From positions 78,166,273 through 78,230,272 of the forward strand of contig JAUPFV010000003.1 in assembly GCA_036936605.1 (NCBI GenBank): DNA of 64,000 bases, given 5' to 3'. The notes beneath the pieces were generated by a model. It was not told the origin of the DNA and ran no database searches. It worked only from the letters and a program-made list of their open reading frames with translations. The position numbers and the translations under genes are program-made. Shown in pieces: positions 31,800 through 45,579 of this stretch (positions are counted from its first letter, which is position 1; every line of letters starts with the position of its first letter). The stretch comes from Limnanthes douglasii subsp. nivea. Lineage: Eukaryota; Streptophyta; Magnoliopsida; Brassicales; Limnanthaceae.

Positions 31800-33700
31800 C
31801 AAATACTTTTATAGTTAAAAAGAATTCATTTGACTTCTAATATAACATATAATCATCAAATATATAGTTAAAATTTTATTTCATAAAAAATATATTTTTT
31901 AGTATGGAAAACTTAAGTTTTAGTTGCGACCTTTTATATTTTTATTGTAAAACGATAAAATAATATTAGAAAGACATTTCTATTTCTCACATTTGTAAAA
32001 CATGTTGTTGTGGGATAATTGACGAACCTCGGTATATCGTATCTAGTTTTTTTTAATAATGTATTTGTTGCAACATCGTCTCACAAATAGTGGGTTTTAT
32101 CGTGCAACGTATTTTGTGCAGTTACAATACAAATCGAATCAACATTATTTTAAAAAATGTCTAATAACTAAAAAAATCCAATTTCTCAAACAAATATTTA
32201 TCGAATCAAAAACAAAATATACTATTAAGTTAAGAGTAAATACTTTATCTTGTTGTCAAGTTAGATTTTCAAAAAGTACACTTCAAAAAAAGTCCTTATA
32301 AAAATGTTTGATTTGTTCTTAAACATAATATATAAAAACTAACAAAAACCATTTATATATAGAAAATTAATTTTATTTTTTAAAATTATAAAATCCGACA
32401 AGATATGTATAAAATTTAATGGGAGAAGATTCCAAAAAAATATAAAATTTAGCTTAATTCATCTGATGGTTAAAAGACAAGTTTTATCAGAATTTAGCTT
32501 TTATCGATTTGATATAGAATATTTATCATTTTTTTATAAATACTGGATTTATTATTTTAAAAAATTTATCTTTGACTTTTCTGCCACGTCATGTCATGTG
32601 ATTAATAATATATTTCTTCTTTTAGTATTTTGCTGTAGTTATGGATTTAAGCCTTATTACTTATAACTTAACAATGAAACATATGAAGGGTATAGTTGAG
32701 GTTGTTATCGATTTGTAGACCAGACGAGGTTGATCTACGAATATGAACAGATGGGTTTGGATTAAAAAATATTAGGTGCAAAATAGGTGGGATCAGATTC
32801 GGGTTCAAGTGTCATAAAAGGGGGTTCGAACGGACTAGTCCAAACTCACCCCGCAGACGATCCATTCTCATCCCTATTTACAAGTTTCACAAAAGATGAT
32901 TACAAATATCACAATCTCTTGATATGTCATTTACTACAGGATATACAACATATTTACATGATATTATCTTTACTTTGTTTCATTACAAACCAAAACATCT
33001 TCTAGATATAAAAAAAACTCCATTCTACCGGGAAAAAGAAAAAGTGCAAACATGTAGTATTTTGTACAAGTAAAGCAGCTAGAACGGTCATTAAAGTGTG
33101 AATCGCCTGAGACTATCTACGAGCCATTGGCCAAACTTTGGCCTAAGTCGAATGCTTTTAGCATGATGGCCTAAATACTTTCAAACTTTTCCTTTTTAGG
33201 GGTCAGTAAAGAAAATATATTCTTTTGTCTCTATCTTAGTAATTCGGTCGAGCGAACCCTAACTTCGTGCATTGGAGAGCTTAGTTGACCATCTTTAAAG
33301 TTTTTTACCTTGTAATCTTCAAATGTACAATTCTATGATACATGACCTCTTATTTATATCGTTTAATACAAATAACATATGTATTTCACGTTATTCAATA
33401 TTTATTATTAGTTGTTTTTTAAGAGACTTTTGGCAATCAAACGTTTGCAAATTGTTAATTGTGATTCGTAATCTTCCTGCATCATAGATCAATGGTTAGT
33501 GGGATAATCAAGAAAACAAAAAAAAAATTAATTATAATATAAATATTAGAGAATGTCATTCTTTTACAGATACTTCAACTTTGGTAGATAAAGTTAGTCT
33601 TGTAAATTTTATCAACCATTGCAAAATCCCTCGTTAAACATATTGGAGTTGTTTTGCACCTCTGCCAAACTATCAGTCGAGTGCTACCGACCCACCTGAG
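31800..33700. other. AT-rich intergenic stretch
   Basis: Only short frames without recognisable domains. A gggttcgaac-containing stretch near 32815-32880 has the look of an old repeat, but I could not assign it. Confidence 0.5.
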
Positions 33701-33708
33701 TTATTAAT

Positions 33709-34500
33709 TTGTATTTGATGATTGTAACCAATATTTTCCGAGTTACCAAATGTTGTGTTTGCATTCGTGATCTCTTTATTTTTTTAGAGGACTATCCATC
33801 TGAGTCAATTTTCACTCAAGATAACCTTATATCTCTTTTCTATATTATAACTAGTACGAAAAATGATATTTTTAAGATGCAAAAGGTTATAAAACATAAC
33901 ATTGTTGATTGTTGTGGTTGATTTCAAGATCTCTTCTATTTTTTATTTGAGCGAATCACCCATTTGACGTTAATTTCACTCAAAGTATTCTCTTATCTAT
34001 TTTTTTTTATTATAATGGGTAAGAAAAATAACCTTTATAACATGCAAGAGGTTATAAATAGTAACGTTGTCAAAAGAGGATCAGATAGACTCAATTAATT
34101 ATTCATTTTTAAGGATAAAGAGGAAGATGAAGAACTCTCAACAATTGATACCGAGGTTGACATGTTTTTTTGTCACCCATAGGTCTTATACAGAGACTAC
34201 ACTTATCACAATCCGATATCTCATTTTAACACTCACGTGAAGTACCTTACCAAATGAATTAAAACCTACGTAGAATGTCAGGAATTGTCAGGTCCTTCAA
34301 ATGAATTAGTTTTTCAATATGAATCTTCATCTCTTACTCTTCAAAAAAGAAGCTTTGGATCGTTTGAACTATTTTCGAGACCCAACCATTCGCTCGTAAT
34401 AGTAAAGTCTCTTAATATATCAAGACCTCTAAAACAATATTCATAAAATCGATCCAACCCTGTTCGTCAAACTATAAGGTATCAAAATATGCATGGCCCT
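33709..34500 (+). pseudogene. Decayed sequence with internal duplication, unknown
   Basis: The 70-residue frame 33709-33921 (with LFIFLEDYPSESIFTQDN) is followed at about 33950-34080 by a diverged second copy of its 3' half. Both contain a cactcaa...tctcttt block and a gcaa(a/g)aggttataaa block. The following part (34021-34328) recurs inside the Helitron at 37138-37446. It may be a decayed gene or old repeat; no family recognised. Confidence 0.35.
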
Positions 34501-35470
34501 TCTTTGCTAGAAAGTCTTCGATTCAAATGAACGATGATAATGTGAAGATCCAATTTCACGTCCTTAGAGAGATGTTGGTCTTATCTCTTTTTAATAAGGT
34601 GGTTTTCTACACTAATATATTTGATTGAGAGGTTTGACTCCTTTTTTATCCTAAACTTTGAGGTTCTTTGAAACTGTGAATTTATTCTTGAATGAAACTA
34701 CACCCAATACTTAAAAGATTATATTAGGAACCATAGTCGTTGTTGGTTTATAAAAGATCCCCTTAACCATGGAAGAGTTAGTGTTAGTTTCAAACTTCTC
34801 AATTAATATCCAAATTACTTTTGATTACATCGTATTGAAAACCACCACAAGTTCATTGATACTCTTTTATAGTTAGATAAAAATTAGAAAATAAATATAA
34901 AAAAATCCGTTAGTGGTGCATGGAAAATATGAGATAAATACACTCTTCCATTGAGCGTGCAACATCTGAAAGAGATATAGTAAGAGAACTGAACCATGAG
35001 TCGGACGTTAACCTTACTTCTTTACTAACAGTTTTGCTAGTTTTTTTTATCCTAAATTACAAATTTGTACGAACCTTACACTTATTATTTGGTCTTACAT
35101 GTGCTCAAGTAAAAAGTATTATGTCGAATATATTTTTATAAACTTCGGTGCATATGAAATCGAATATTGATTGAAAAAATCCCCCATTTTATTCATAAAC
35201 GATAACTTTTATTTGGGATTTTGACCCACGAGACTCACGCATGTACTTACTTGGCTAACGACTAACAAAACAACACAAACAATTTCCTAAGGTTCGCCGC
35301 ATGAACAGGCAAGTTGCGACCGTAGCTTTATTTATTACAAGCACATGAAACTATGTGGGAGTGAGCATCATCTTTCACCACAGATAAATAACACAATATA
35401 AACATAAGGCAAATCTATTTATAAAAAACGTCAAACAACTTATCATATATGCAATGATGAATGAATCATA
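34500..35470. other. Gene-less stretch
   Basis: No open frame or repeat that I can support. Confidence 0.5.
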
Positions 35471-35476
35471 TCATAT

Positions 35477-35690
35477 ACGCATCGTTCATACATGACCGAA
35501 ATCGTCTACAAAAAACTCTACATTGTCCACACAATACCAATACCTTCCATAAAACCTCATAGCATCGACACATGACCAACACCGTCTACACATGACCTCA
35601 TATCGTACACACATGACCGCAACTATCCACAGATGATCACACACATCGTCCACATATGATCACTCACACCGTTCACAAGGACCAACACCT
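35477..35690 (+). repeat. Degenerate minisatellite
   Basis: About nine irregular units of 20-25 bp around the core cacatgacc...cgtccac. The strand is C-rich and G-poor. Confidence 0.7.
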
Positions 35691-36958
35691 TACACACATT
35701 ACATCACTTATGAATACTTGTGTGAATGTAATGCACATGTAAATGGATAACCACAACCCATACATATTTTATAATCTTATATAACTCAAATATCATTTCG
35801 GAAAGAATTGGCAAAACATAAAATGAATATAATTCCATTATCAATATTATATTATTTCTCTAAAAAAGAAATCACACCCACCAAAAATCATATAACCACG
35901 TTTAAAAATGTTAGTGTTCGAGTCCTTGAGATGGGAATCTACTTCCTCCAAGGTTGAATCTCAGCTCGTTAAGTTTTTAAATTTTGTATAGTGTCATCTA
36001 TTGTAGAAATAAAATATTCAAAATCGATGTAATTATTTCATATTTTCTCAAATATCTTCTAAAATTAAATCACTAAAATTTCAATTTCGTAATTTTAAAT
36101 TCTCCAAATAGATGTATTTGGCTAAATATACACGTGTTTTATTATTTAAATTTGAAACAACTCAAATATGTTGTCCTCTCGTCGGATATTTTGTAACAAA
36201 TAAATCAATCAATATTATCAACCAAATCCATTTATCATTAATTTTACCGAATATCAAATTTTAAAATACAAATTTTATATAAATCCGAAATATTTTTATC
36301 ATTTTTAACTTTCAAATTTTATATGGAATCCGAACGAAGATTGATTTGCGGTTTCCTTTGTACTATTATTCTTTTTGTCTCTTCTATTTTTAAACTAACA
36401 CTATATCTACAATTATATACATATATACTAAAGGTGAGGAGTGATTGACTGTGTTTAATATATTTTTAACCTTTTATTACATAATTTTCACATTTTTACT
36501 TATTTTTAATACAATGTTTATTTATTTTGAATGTGTTATTACATAATTTTGACATGTCTATTTAACGTAACACGTCTATTTATTTGTACTGTTGTTATTG
36601 TATCAGTTTGACACATGTTAATCTTCTTTGATTATAAAAAACTTGATAAAGTTTCAATTTCATATTCATTTCTCTCTTCCCTTTCTCTCTTCACTTTCTC
36701 TCTATTTACATTTGACGTTTTAATAAGTTTTTTGAAAATTCTAATCAATCGACTTTCTTTTCTGGTAAGGTTTTTTTAGTTTTCAATAGTTTAAAACTTT
36801 TTTTTATCAATTTATTAGAATTTTTATATTGAATCAAATTAAGGATTGAATGAAATCTTATTTGTGTGTGTTTTTGTCTTGGTTTTATGAGAATTGTTTT
36901 CTTTTTCTCAATTCAGATAACCCGCGATAAGGGACCTTAAACGGTAAAATAATTGATT

Positions 36959-37028
36959 ATGAATCAAATATTTGATTTGTTTGGTTTTGTATATGGAGAT
37001 TACATAACAGATTCTTTCTTTGCCAACG
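36959..37028 (+). other. Possible captured exon in the Helitron
   Basis: An ATG frame of 23 complete codons (MNQIFDLFGFVYGDY...) ends in a good splice donor, ggtaagt at 37028. Helitrons often capture exons, but no homologue is recognised and this may be chance. Confidence 0.2.
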
Positions 37029-37137
37029 GTAAGTTTGTTTTTTGCGATCTATATTGATTGAAGTTTTTTTATATTTTCATTTATAAATTTATTATATTTT
37101 TGAATAAAAACTTGTCTTTTGAATTTTATGTCTTTAC

Positions 37138-37446
37138 AACAAAAAATAACATTTATAACATGCAAGAGGTTATAAAGAGTAACGTTGTCAAAAGAGGAGC
37201 CGATGGAATCAATTAATTATCCATTTTTTAAGGATAAAGAGGAAGATGAATCCCTTTCAACAGTTGTTATCGAGGTTGATTGTTTTTTTGTCGCCCATAG
37301 GTCTTATATAGAAACTCACTCATCACAATCCACTCTCTCATTTTAACACTCACGTGGAGCCCCTTACCAAATGCGTTAAAACCTACGTCGAATGTCAGGA
37401 ATTGTCAGGTCATTCAAATGAATTAGTCTTTCAATTTGAATCTTTA
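37138..37446 (+). repeat. Copy of 34021-34328 inside the Helitron
   Basis: About 309 bp nearly co-linear with 34021-34328. It is flanked by a perfect 12-bp direct repeat, tgtcttttgaat (37113-37124 and 37451-37462). Confidence 0.85.
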
Positions 37447-40400
37447 AACATGTCTTTTGAATGAGATATAAATTGTGTAGGTTATTAATAGAATACAAAA
37501 AAGGCCATTGATTATAGACATATACTTTTTATATTTATCATTCTTCAGTTATATCATAACGCTTTGTTTTATATAATTTTTATTTTATAAATATTTATTG
37601 ATATGTTAATAGCTATTTTAATATAATTATAATTTAATTTTGCTTAATTTTTTTATGTTTGGCACGTTTTATTTTTATTTTTTATCCTTTCGACACACGT
37701 TCGTATCCTCTTTTTTGTTTGACACTTTAAAAGATATATTTTTATTTTATTTTCATCATATACAAAATTTTCTTTCTCTTTCTTTGAGCTTCATCCAAAA
37801 TTCTCAATCCCCAATCTACTTATTTTTTCAATAAGTTTTTTTCCCTTTTCAATTTAAGTCTTATTCTCTGATATTTTATGATTTTATTAAGATCTTGATA
37901 TCAAGTCATGTTAGGGTTTGCAGAGATCTTAAAGAAGTTAGTAAAAAATCATGTTAGTTAAAAACGTTATTTTAGATTGGTAATATTTCATCTTCTTAAG
38001 ATATTTGATGAAGGTGAAACTATCTTACTTTAGTCATCTACTTTTTCTATACTTTTATTAATATATTTTTTTATACTTTGTGGTGTATGGTTTATTCTAG
38101 GTGGTGATATTATCATGATACACGAGAATGATGTTGGACTTAGCCTCCTCTAAAACTTGCACAATATATTTGTGTTTATATTAAAACTATATCGTTCAAT
38201 AAATATAAATAGCTACATTTATATTTTATGTCAATGATAGTCTCTTATCACGCATCAACAATATCGTCGATAACGTTTATGAGTCAAAATGGGTACGTAG
38301 CTATGGTGATTTTTTCTTCTTTTTATGTATTTGATTTTTTTATCTTTTTATGTATTTGAAATATTGCTTCTCTATTCCTCATATCTCATCAAACTCACTC
38401 TATTATATATTGTTTTTGTTTTATTGTGTTTGATTTTCAAGAAATCATATATTTGTTTGAAGTTTACAACATAAGTGAAGGTTTTAATTTTTTATTATTC
38501 TTTAAACTATTGAAAGATTGGCGGATGTGGTGTGGACTTAGGAGCAAATCAAAGGTATTAATATGTTTTTCTTTTAATTGAGGGTCTATGTTGTTTTGGT
38601 TTTTTTTTTTTTGCTTCTTGGTTTATTTCTAAAGGTAAACATGCTGAGTATAATAATATGTATTCATTAAAGCTTGCTGAAAATCAGATTTTAGTGTGGG
38701 GGAAACTGTTTTAATATATTCTCAATTTTTTAGAGAAACAATCATTTGGATTTTTTTCTGCTTTTTTGCGTTCTTAGTGTCCGTTAAAGGCAAGAAAACC
38801 ACATGGAGCTTGTAACAGTGGTGGTTCACTTCTACTCCATATCAAGTGTTATCTGCTCCATGTCGATCAAAGTACAGTTATTATCGATCTCAAATTCTAT
38901 TTTTTTAGTTTGTGTTCTCCAATAAAATTAAGGTTTTAAATCAACAATCAAAGAATCAAACAGTTAGAAATTGAATTGTGTGTACTGTATAGAGATGGTC
39001 TAAGACAAAGACCGGTGGCTACATTTAATAAACTTCAACTTGAGATTGATCCTATATGTTCACAACTAGATGATGAGATGTCGGTCTTAGTGGTCAAGTC
39101 CAACATTTAAAAACATAATTTCTTTCATGGAATCTCTTTGTTATATCTGGTTATAATGTTTTCAATCATTTATTAAATCTAATTCAGGAATGAGAGTTTT
39201 GAATAATGAAGACAAATAAATGTATATTAGTCATCTATGAGAATCTAAATATATTTCATTGATAATATTAGTGTTAGGTTTATCTTCAAGTAATTTATTT
39301 GGCAAGAGCTTTTGGGACAAAAATGTTTGTGGGAGATTTTCCTGAGAATATCTTTTGTGGGAAAGTTAATGTAAACTGAAATTCATCAGGTCACAATCGA
39401 GCAAATTAGACACAAACGGAGAATACTCTAACTTTCAATAAATAAAGTTGCGAAACAATCTAATGAGGGCATTTTGGCTACAAAGGATTATCGCTACATG
39501 CATAATGTTTGTGAGCTTCATAGAAAATCTACTAAGGTATAATCTTGAATATTTTCTATTTAAGATAGTTTTTTATTTTATTAACCAACTTGATGTTTAA
39601 AGTAAAGTAGTTTTTTATTTGATTTTTATTGAATAGTTATGAGGTCATACATATGTTTTGGTCTATCAACTGTGGTCAAAAGCTACTCGATTTTCAATTT
39701 TTATTTTCTAATTCTATAAAATTAATCTTTCATATCTTTTAAGTTTTAATGGGAATAATTATCCTTAATTATTTGTAGGTATGACAATGCAAACGTTTGG
39801 AAGACCTTCACATATTTATTTGACTATTTTCCACTAACAACATTGTTAGTTTGAAATTCTCTTATTTTTCTTTATGAATCAATGAAGTGATCTATTTTAA
39901 AATAGTGTGTAAAATTTGAAATACTTCAAATAGGAATATCGACCATTAGTATTTTAACTTGAATAATTTGGGATGGTTAAATTTCAGTTTATTTGTTTGA
40001 GTTTAGAGTTTAGATATAGCCAGCCTAATATGTTCCACTTTTAGGTGATTGTGATAAGTTTTATGTGTATAGACTTTAATTTAAAAAAAAATAGTATAAA
40101 GTGTTCAGCTAATGTACAAAAAAATAAGAATGTGGTTACAGAGATCGGATGTCTGCATTTTCTACTTCATAAATATGAAATATACCTCTAGTGATCGGAT
40201 AAGTTTACATATTCTATATGATTGTGTTTTAATATCAATATCGTACGAGTGCATGTTAAAAACGTTGTGCAGATTTTATTTAACAACGAATTAACAAATT
40301 TGAAGAAATCGGAATGTAATCGAAACAAACACAAGACCAAACCAAATTGAGATCATTGTATCCTTAAAATTTTGTTAATAATAAGTTTATGAGGGTAAGG

Positions 40401-40540
40401 ATTTATTGCAATTAGAATTATGTATTTTTCAACTCCGTAAAAGTTAATCATGTTAATTTTGAATATAAAACAACTTACTACTTTTTTTTTATGTATTACA
40501 TCAATATACATTATATAAATATTATCAAATTTTATATAAT

Positions 40541-40558
40541 CCCGCGGCAACACGCGGG
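40541..40558 (+). other. Helitron 3' terminal hairpin
   Basis: cccgcg/cgcggg stem 8 bases before the CTAG terminus; the replication-termination signal of Helitrons. Confidence 0.85.
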
Positions 40559-40570
40559 TAAATTTTCTAG

Positions 40571-43500
40571 TATATAATATAAAAGACCTGAGTAATACAA
40601 ATCTCATTTATATCCATTAGGACTTATTAACATATATTTGTCACACTTTTATATAAGTATCAATTTATGTTTTAGTTTAATTTATTTTATTTTATAATTA
40701 TTAATCACGTTTATTCTATATAAATTTTAAGAGAACTCGAGCCCATGATTTTGTAATTGAGCAAAATATATATATATATATATATATATTTGAATAGTTT
40801 AAGCTAAAAATCTAATGAACTTTATAATATAAAATTTACCGCGATTTTGTAGTTTATTTAATTTTTTATTTTTTATTTTTTACATCAATAAAATATGTAG
40901 ATTTTATATATTTTAATATTTTAAAACAAGATTTTACAGGTAGGTTTTTTGTCTAGATAAAAGAGTTTGATTTTTAAATGTGTCACATCTTAACAAGTCG
41001 GTGAATCTCTGTCATCATAGTTTTTACTTTTTAATAAAAATTACGCCTTTTTTATAGGTCGGGCATTTGGGTTAATTACAACTTATAACAAATAATATGG
41101 GATGATATTTCTATCTCATCATCTATTTTTTATACAAATACATTTAAATATGTAGATAATAAATCTACAAGCTTAGCTCGAAGCTAACCTAATAACATTG
41201 TTTTGATTTTCAAACTTCTTCCTCTACAAGTTTCAGGGTCTATGTATCTTAATTATGCATTACCAGACTTAGATCTCACGAGGGTCTTCCATTCCATTGA
41301 CCTCCATTGGGACCCATCTAACTGATATTTCTTAAAATATAAAAAGTTCATAGAGCATTCACGAACGACCTTGTGATTATTTCGGATAACTCGCATCTTA
41401 TTTTCTATAATATAACGCAACATTTATGGATTGTTGAAGCAATAGCATGCATCTTATCGAGCCATAACTTCCCAAGACTAAAATTATATAAAAAAAGGAA
41501 AGTACACCACCACGAACAGATCTCACAAAACATTTATGTACTCACAATTTTCTAACATTATCACAGGCTCAAACTCCCCACTTACCATGATTTTTGTAAA
41601 GACAACAACTATTCTTTTAGACTTTTGTAAGATTGGGATGATCTTCATCTTCTCATAACTTAATTTGAACAAAATATTTGCCAAGCTTCTTATATCGACC
41701 AAGAATTTTTTGAATTCCACTACTATGATACTAATGATTATAAGCAGAACAATTCCATGAGGCCTGCCTACACCTTTGACGCCATCATCATAATAATTTT
41801 AAAGTATGGTGCTCGGTAAAGATGGATTGACGTTTGCCCCCAAAACTATAATTTAATATATGAAGTATGTCTCTTCTTTGAAAATTGTATTATTTTGGAT
41901 AGAGAATCTCCTTTGACGATGGTACCTCTGATTTTACTGTTGGAGTCTGGATCGAGGTAACCATTGCGTCTACCTAGGACTACCAAAATTTGTTATGGCT
42001 TCTAAACAAATATTAATGCTTTTATTCTCAAGAAATTAGACCTCAACTTAACCCGTTTAGGCTCTAATATACTTTTTTCTATTCATCCTGGTTCACTATT
42101 AACAAATGTAATTAGCTTACTAACCTCTATAAGGTTTTGGATTTCTTATTTAAGTTGTATGCAATCTCTAATTTACTAATCCGCATAATATGTGTTTGGG
42201 TTTAGAATTCTTTGGGTCTTAACATGGGGATGGGCTTCAGGAAAATCACAAAATACTTAGTTGTATCATTAATAAATGATACTATTTTAGATTATTTTAT
42301 AAAATATCCACTTTGACCTATTTAACTTTTTGGTTATTGCAATAATGACCCAAAAATGCTCTTTCTCATGCCCATAATATTTTGGTGTGATTGTTGATCG
42401 TGAGGGGGATGACTGGGAAAATGAGATTATATTGTGATGCTTATGATCTAACTATGGGAGGTGCTTTGTATGGAATCATTATATAAATAATAATCACATT
42501 ATAGTGGGTTAGATGGTAACAATTTGGTATAAATATCATGCACATTATCACATCCACCTAGACTCGATCTAGGCTACGAATGCGCCAAAAGTTAAATATT
42601 TTCTTTTTATATTACGTCATCGTCCAAAAAACTGGTGGCATATACAATTTTATTATAAAGTAATATCGAGTATTATCTCACATAGGATTATTTGGCTCAT
42701 GCTTTAGTGCATTATATAATCATCATTACCATGATTACCTTAATATTAATGCTTTTATCTTTGAATAAATTCCATAATGTTCAAATATTTAGATAAATCT
42801 CAGGGACAGTCGGTTAATAAAAACGCTCTCCCTAAATGTTATTTAATATGCATGCAAAAAAAAGTCGGTTATCATTCCCAAAACCTAGTCTTTCATTCTT
42901 GGATGTGATGTTCAGGATTTCCTAATTTATCATACGTTTCTATCTCATATTAGTTAGACTTGAGTGGTAGGTCCTCTACAATGATTTATAAGGCAATATG
43001 CAACCAAAATATATTATACCTCGTATTCTCTAAATGATGTTGGGTATCATCATTTCATATAGCATACTGGTTGGACACTTGAAAACCTTTAGATTATAGT
43101 GGTGATGATTTAAATAATACGAGTAAACTATATGTGTTTGGATGGAATTGTTCAATATCTAAGCCCACGTAGTGATCAAGATTTGGTGGAAATATTGACA
43201 TGTGGGTCCAAGGTTGTTGCAACGGTTGATGTTGTAATTGTTGAAGAGTTCATTATAGAGATACCTTTAAAATGGGTTATGAGTACTTGTTTTCAAGCCT
43301 AAGAGCAGTGTCCTTTGATGATTCTGACTATGAGACCAACCTACACACCTTGAATGAAATCTGATACAACGATGATCTCACTTTTTGAGAGAATTAGAGT
43401 CATATCCAAAGTCTATAAAATTATTTTTGCTAGATAATGAGGAGTAGCCTCAACCACGAGCAGGAAAACCCTTCATAAGAGATACATTAATTTAATCTGC

Positions 43501-45560
43501 ATAAAAATATTCAAGCAAATTTGAAACCTCATCATTCCACACAACCATCTCTACTTTATTCTGCACATGCCTAACTTATGACCTCAAAACTAGAGGTAAA
43601 ATAGGCCCATATTTTTTAGTAAGCCTCGCATATTGTTTATATCTAAACAAATATGAGCGGCATAGATCCTAGATTTATTTCGAGGTAACATTGATTCATG
43701 GAGGTTCTTAGATATTTGTTGGCCGCTATTTACCCTTATTATTATTCTGGTCTCACCAAGGTTGTCCCTCTCTTTAAGTGTCTAATAATGTTTGTTATCA
43801 AAACGTGTGACTAGACTGTTGGTTTTAGAAAGAAACTTATAGATTTCAATCTTTTTCTACATAAAACACCACTGATGAGGCTCAGACTATTAGTCAGTTT
43901 ACTCACAAGAATATATCATCTAGAGAGAGAAAGTAAAGAAGTCTTAATTTTTCTTGAAAAAATAATAATAATTCCTTAATTAAGGATTGATAAACTTACT
44001 TATAGTGACATTTATGTTTTTAGCACACATAATTTTCATAAATGAATAAGAGTACATATGATCTATGGTGCGTCTAATCTAAACACTTTATTGTACACAA
44101 ATCCAAGATCCAAAACCCGGGTAAAGACCCGAATAATAATTCCATTGTCATTATAAATTCAGTATTTTACTTTTGAATAAATTAAGTATCGAATTTAGAA
44201 TTTAATAAAATTTATGTGGTAATCTTGATAAAATATCCAACGATAACAAAACACTTTGTCCAATTCCGAGTAACTTGAAAAAATAAAATACACAAAATAA
44301 TTGATGACAGTTGATAAAATATTTCATATTCTAAATATAAAAAATATGGATAAAATTATCACCAGCTTACTTATATTATAAATATGATATAATAATATTG
44401 ACTAAACTATTAACAATTTTTTATGTTATTATCAAGTAAATAATTTTAATTATTTAAGAACTGATTTATACTTTATAATTTATATAAATTTTTAGTAAAC
44501 TAATTTTTTGAATGATTGCTCAAGAAATTAATTTCTTCATGAATAATCTTAGTACATTTAAGGTTATCGATGATGCTATACGTGCTCAAGCCTAAGTTTA
44601 TGACAAATTAAAAACTAGGCATGAGTATGGGTACATAACCAAAGTATTAAATCAAATCATTTGGTTTTGTGACCTCATTACTACCCGAATGATTCCAATA
44701 AATAAAATATCTAAGGTTTTTAGTTCAGTTCGGTTCAGAACTGAGAATCGAAAGTTACCCAAAAATAACCGAAAGTAAACACGATTACGTTAGTAAAAAA
44801 TAAAATTTAAATTGCAAAATATATTCTATATAAATATCTAAAGTTCTTTAACCCAAAACCGTCATCTCTAATTTACCTATATTACTCTCTCACTCATCGG
44901 ATCTTTTTTCTTCGATCTGAACTCTCAGAGGGGATTTTTTATTTGGAAAATTTGGTTACAACCCGTTAAAGTGGTTGAGGTAATAATAGGCATCAAGATT
45001 CTAAGAAACTAGTTAGTAAGTCTCTTTTGTCTATAACAAATATTTAAAAAAAAAATGTAATTGATAGATTATATTATGGCACACTTTAATTGTTAATTAT
45101 AAGTAGCACCAATTTTTTGTTTATTAAGTTTTCAATAGATCTTGTAATTTTTTAATTTTAGGTTTATAGTGTTGCTTGATTATGTTATGAGTTTTTAATT
45201 TTAAGAGTTATTAAGTATGCTTTATATTTTCTTAAAGTTTGTACAAAAAAATTATTTATGCTTCCGCACAACGCATATGTTTTGATCAAACAAAAAAAAT
45301 CAACCTCAAAATCTCTACTTTTTAGAACAAAAAACAACGAAAAAATAAACATAAAAATAGTATCATGTTTATCAATATAATGTAAAAAAACATTTTAGAA
45401 ATATTAAAATTAAAATTATTAATAACAATTAAATTCAATATTTTAAATGAATCATTCAATGTGTATATAAAGATGATCCTCGGGGTTGAGAAAGGATTGC
45501 AATAGTTTTTTGGGCTCCAAAAAATGAAATCTTGAAATGTAGGCTCTTCTTTACCAGGTA
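40571..45560. other. Long AT-rich region without recognisable genes
   Basis: Contains an (AT) microsatellite at 40766-40789. The short frames have no family resemblance. Some stretches (42200-43400) read like badly decayed coding sequence, but I cannot name a family. Near 44700-44760 there is a ttcggttc-type simple motif. Confidence 0.5.
40766..40789. repeat. AT dinucleotide microsatellite
   Basis: About twelve uninterrupted AT units. Confidence 0.95.
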
Positions 45561-45579
45561 AGGTGGCCCCATCACCAGC

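Larger units (their letters stand above)
36406..40570 (+). mobile_element. Helitron, non-autonomous
   Basis: The 3' end is textbook: hairpin cccgcggcaacacgcggg (40541-40558), then a short AT stretch and terminal CTAG at 40570, followed by T. The 5' end is placed at TC (36406) after an A, followed by tatatactaaaggtgaggag, which resembles plant Helitron 5' ends. Insertion between A and T fits Helitrons. No Rep/helicase coding sequence is recognisable in the 4.2 kb. The 3' end is firm; the 5' end is a best estimate. Confidence 0.75.

Noticed and set aside
32787..33005. 72-residue frame with gggttcgaac sequence, first considered as tRNA B-box
   Set aside because: No cloverleaf can be drawn around it and no A-box at proper distance.
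42200..43400. Fragments reminiscent of F-box-type proteins
   Set aside because: Only scattered short similarities that I could not anchor to conserved motifs.
43870..43910. ctgatgag motif resembling a hammerhead core
   Set aside because: No GAAA after a stem II and no closing helices. Chance match.
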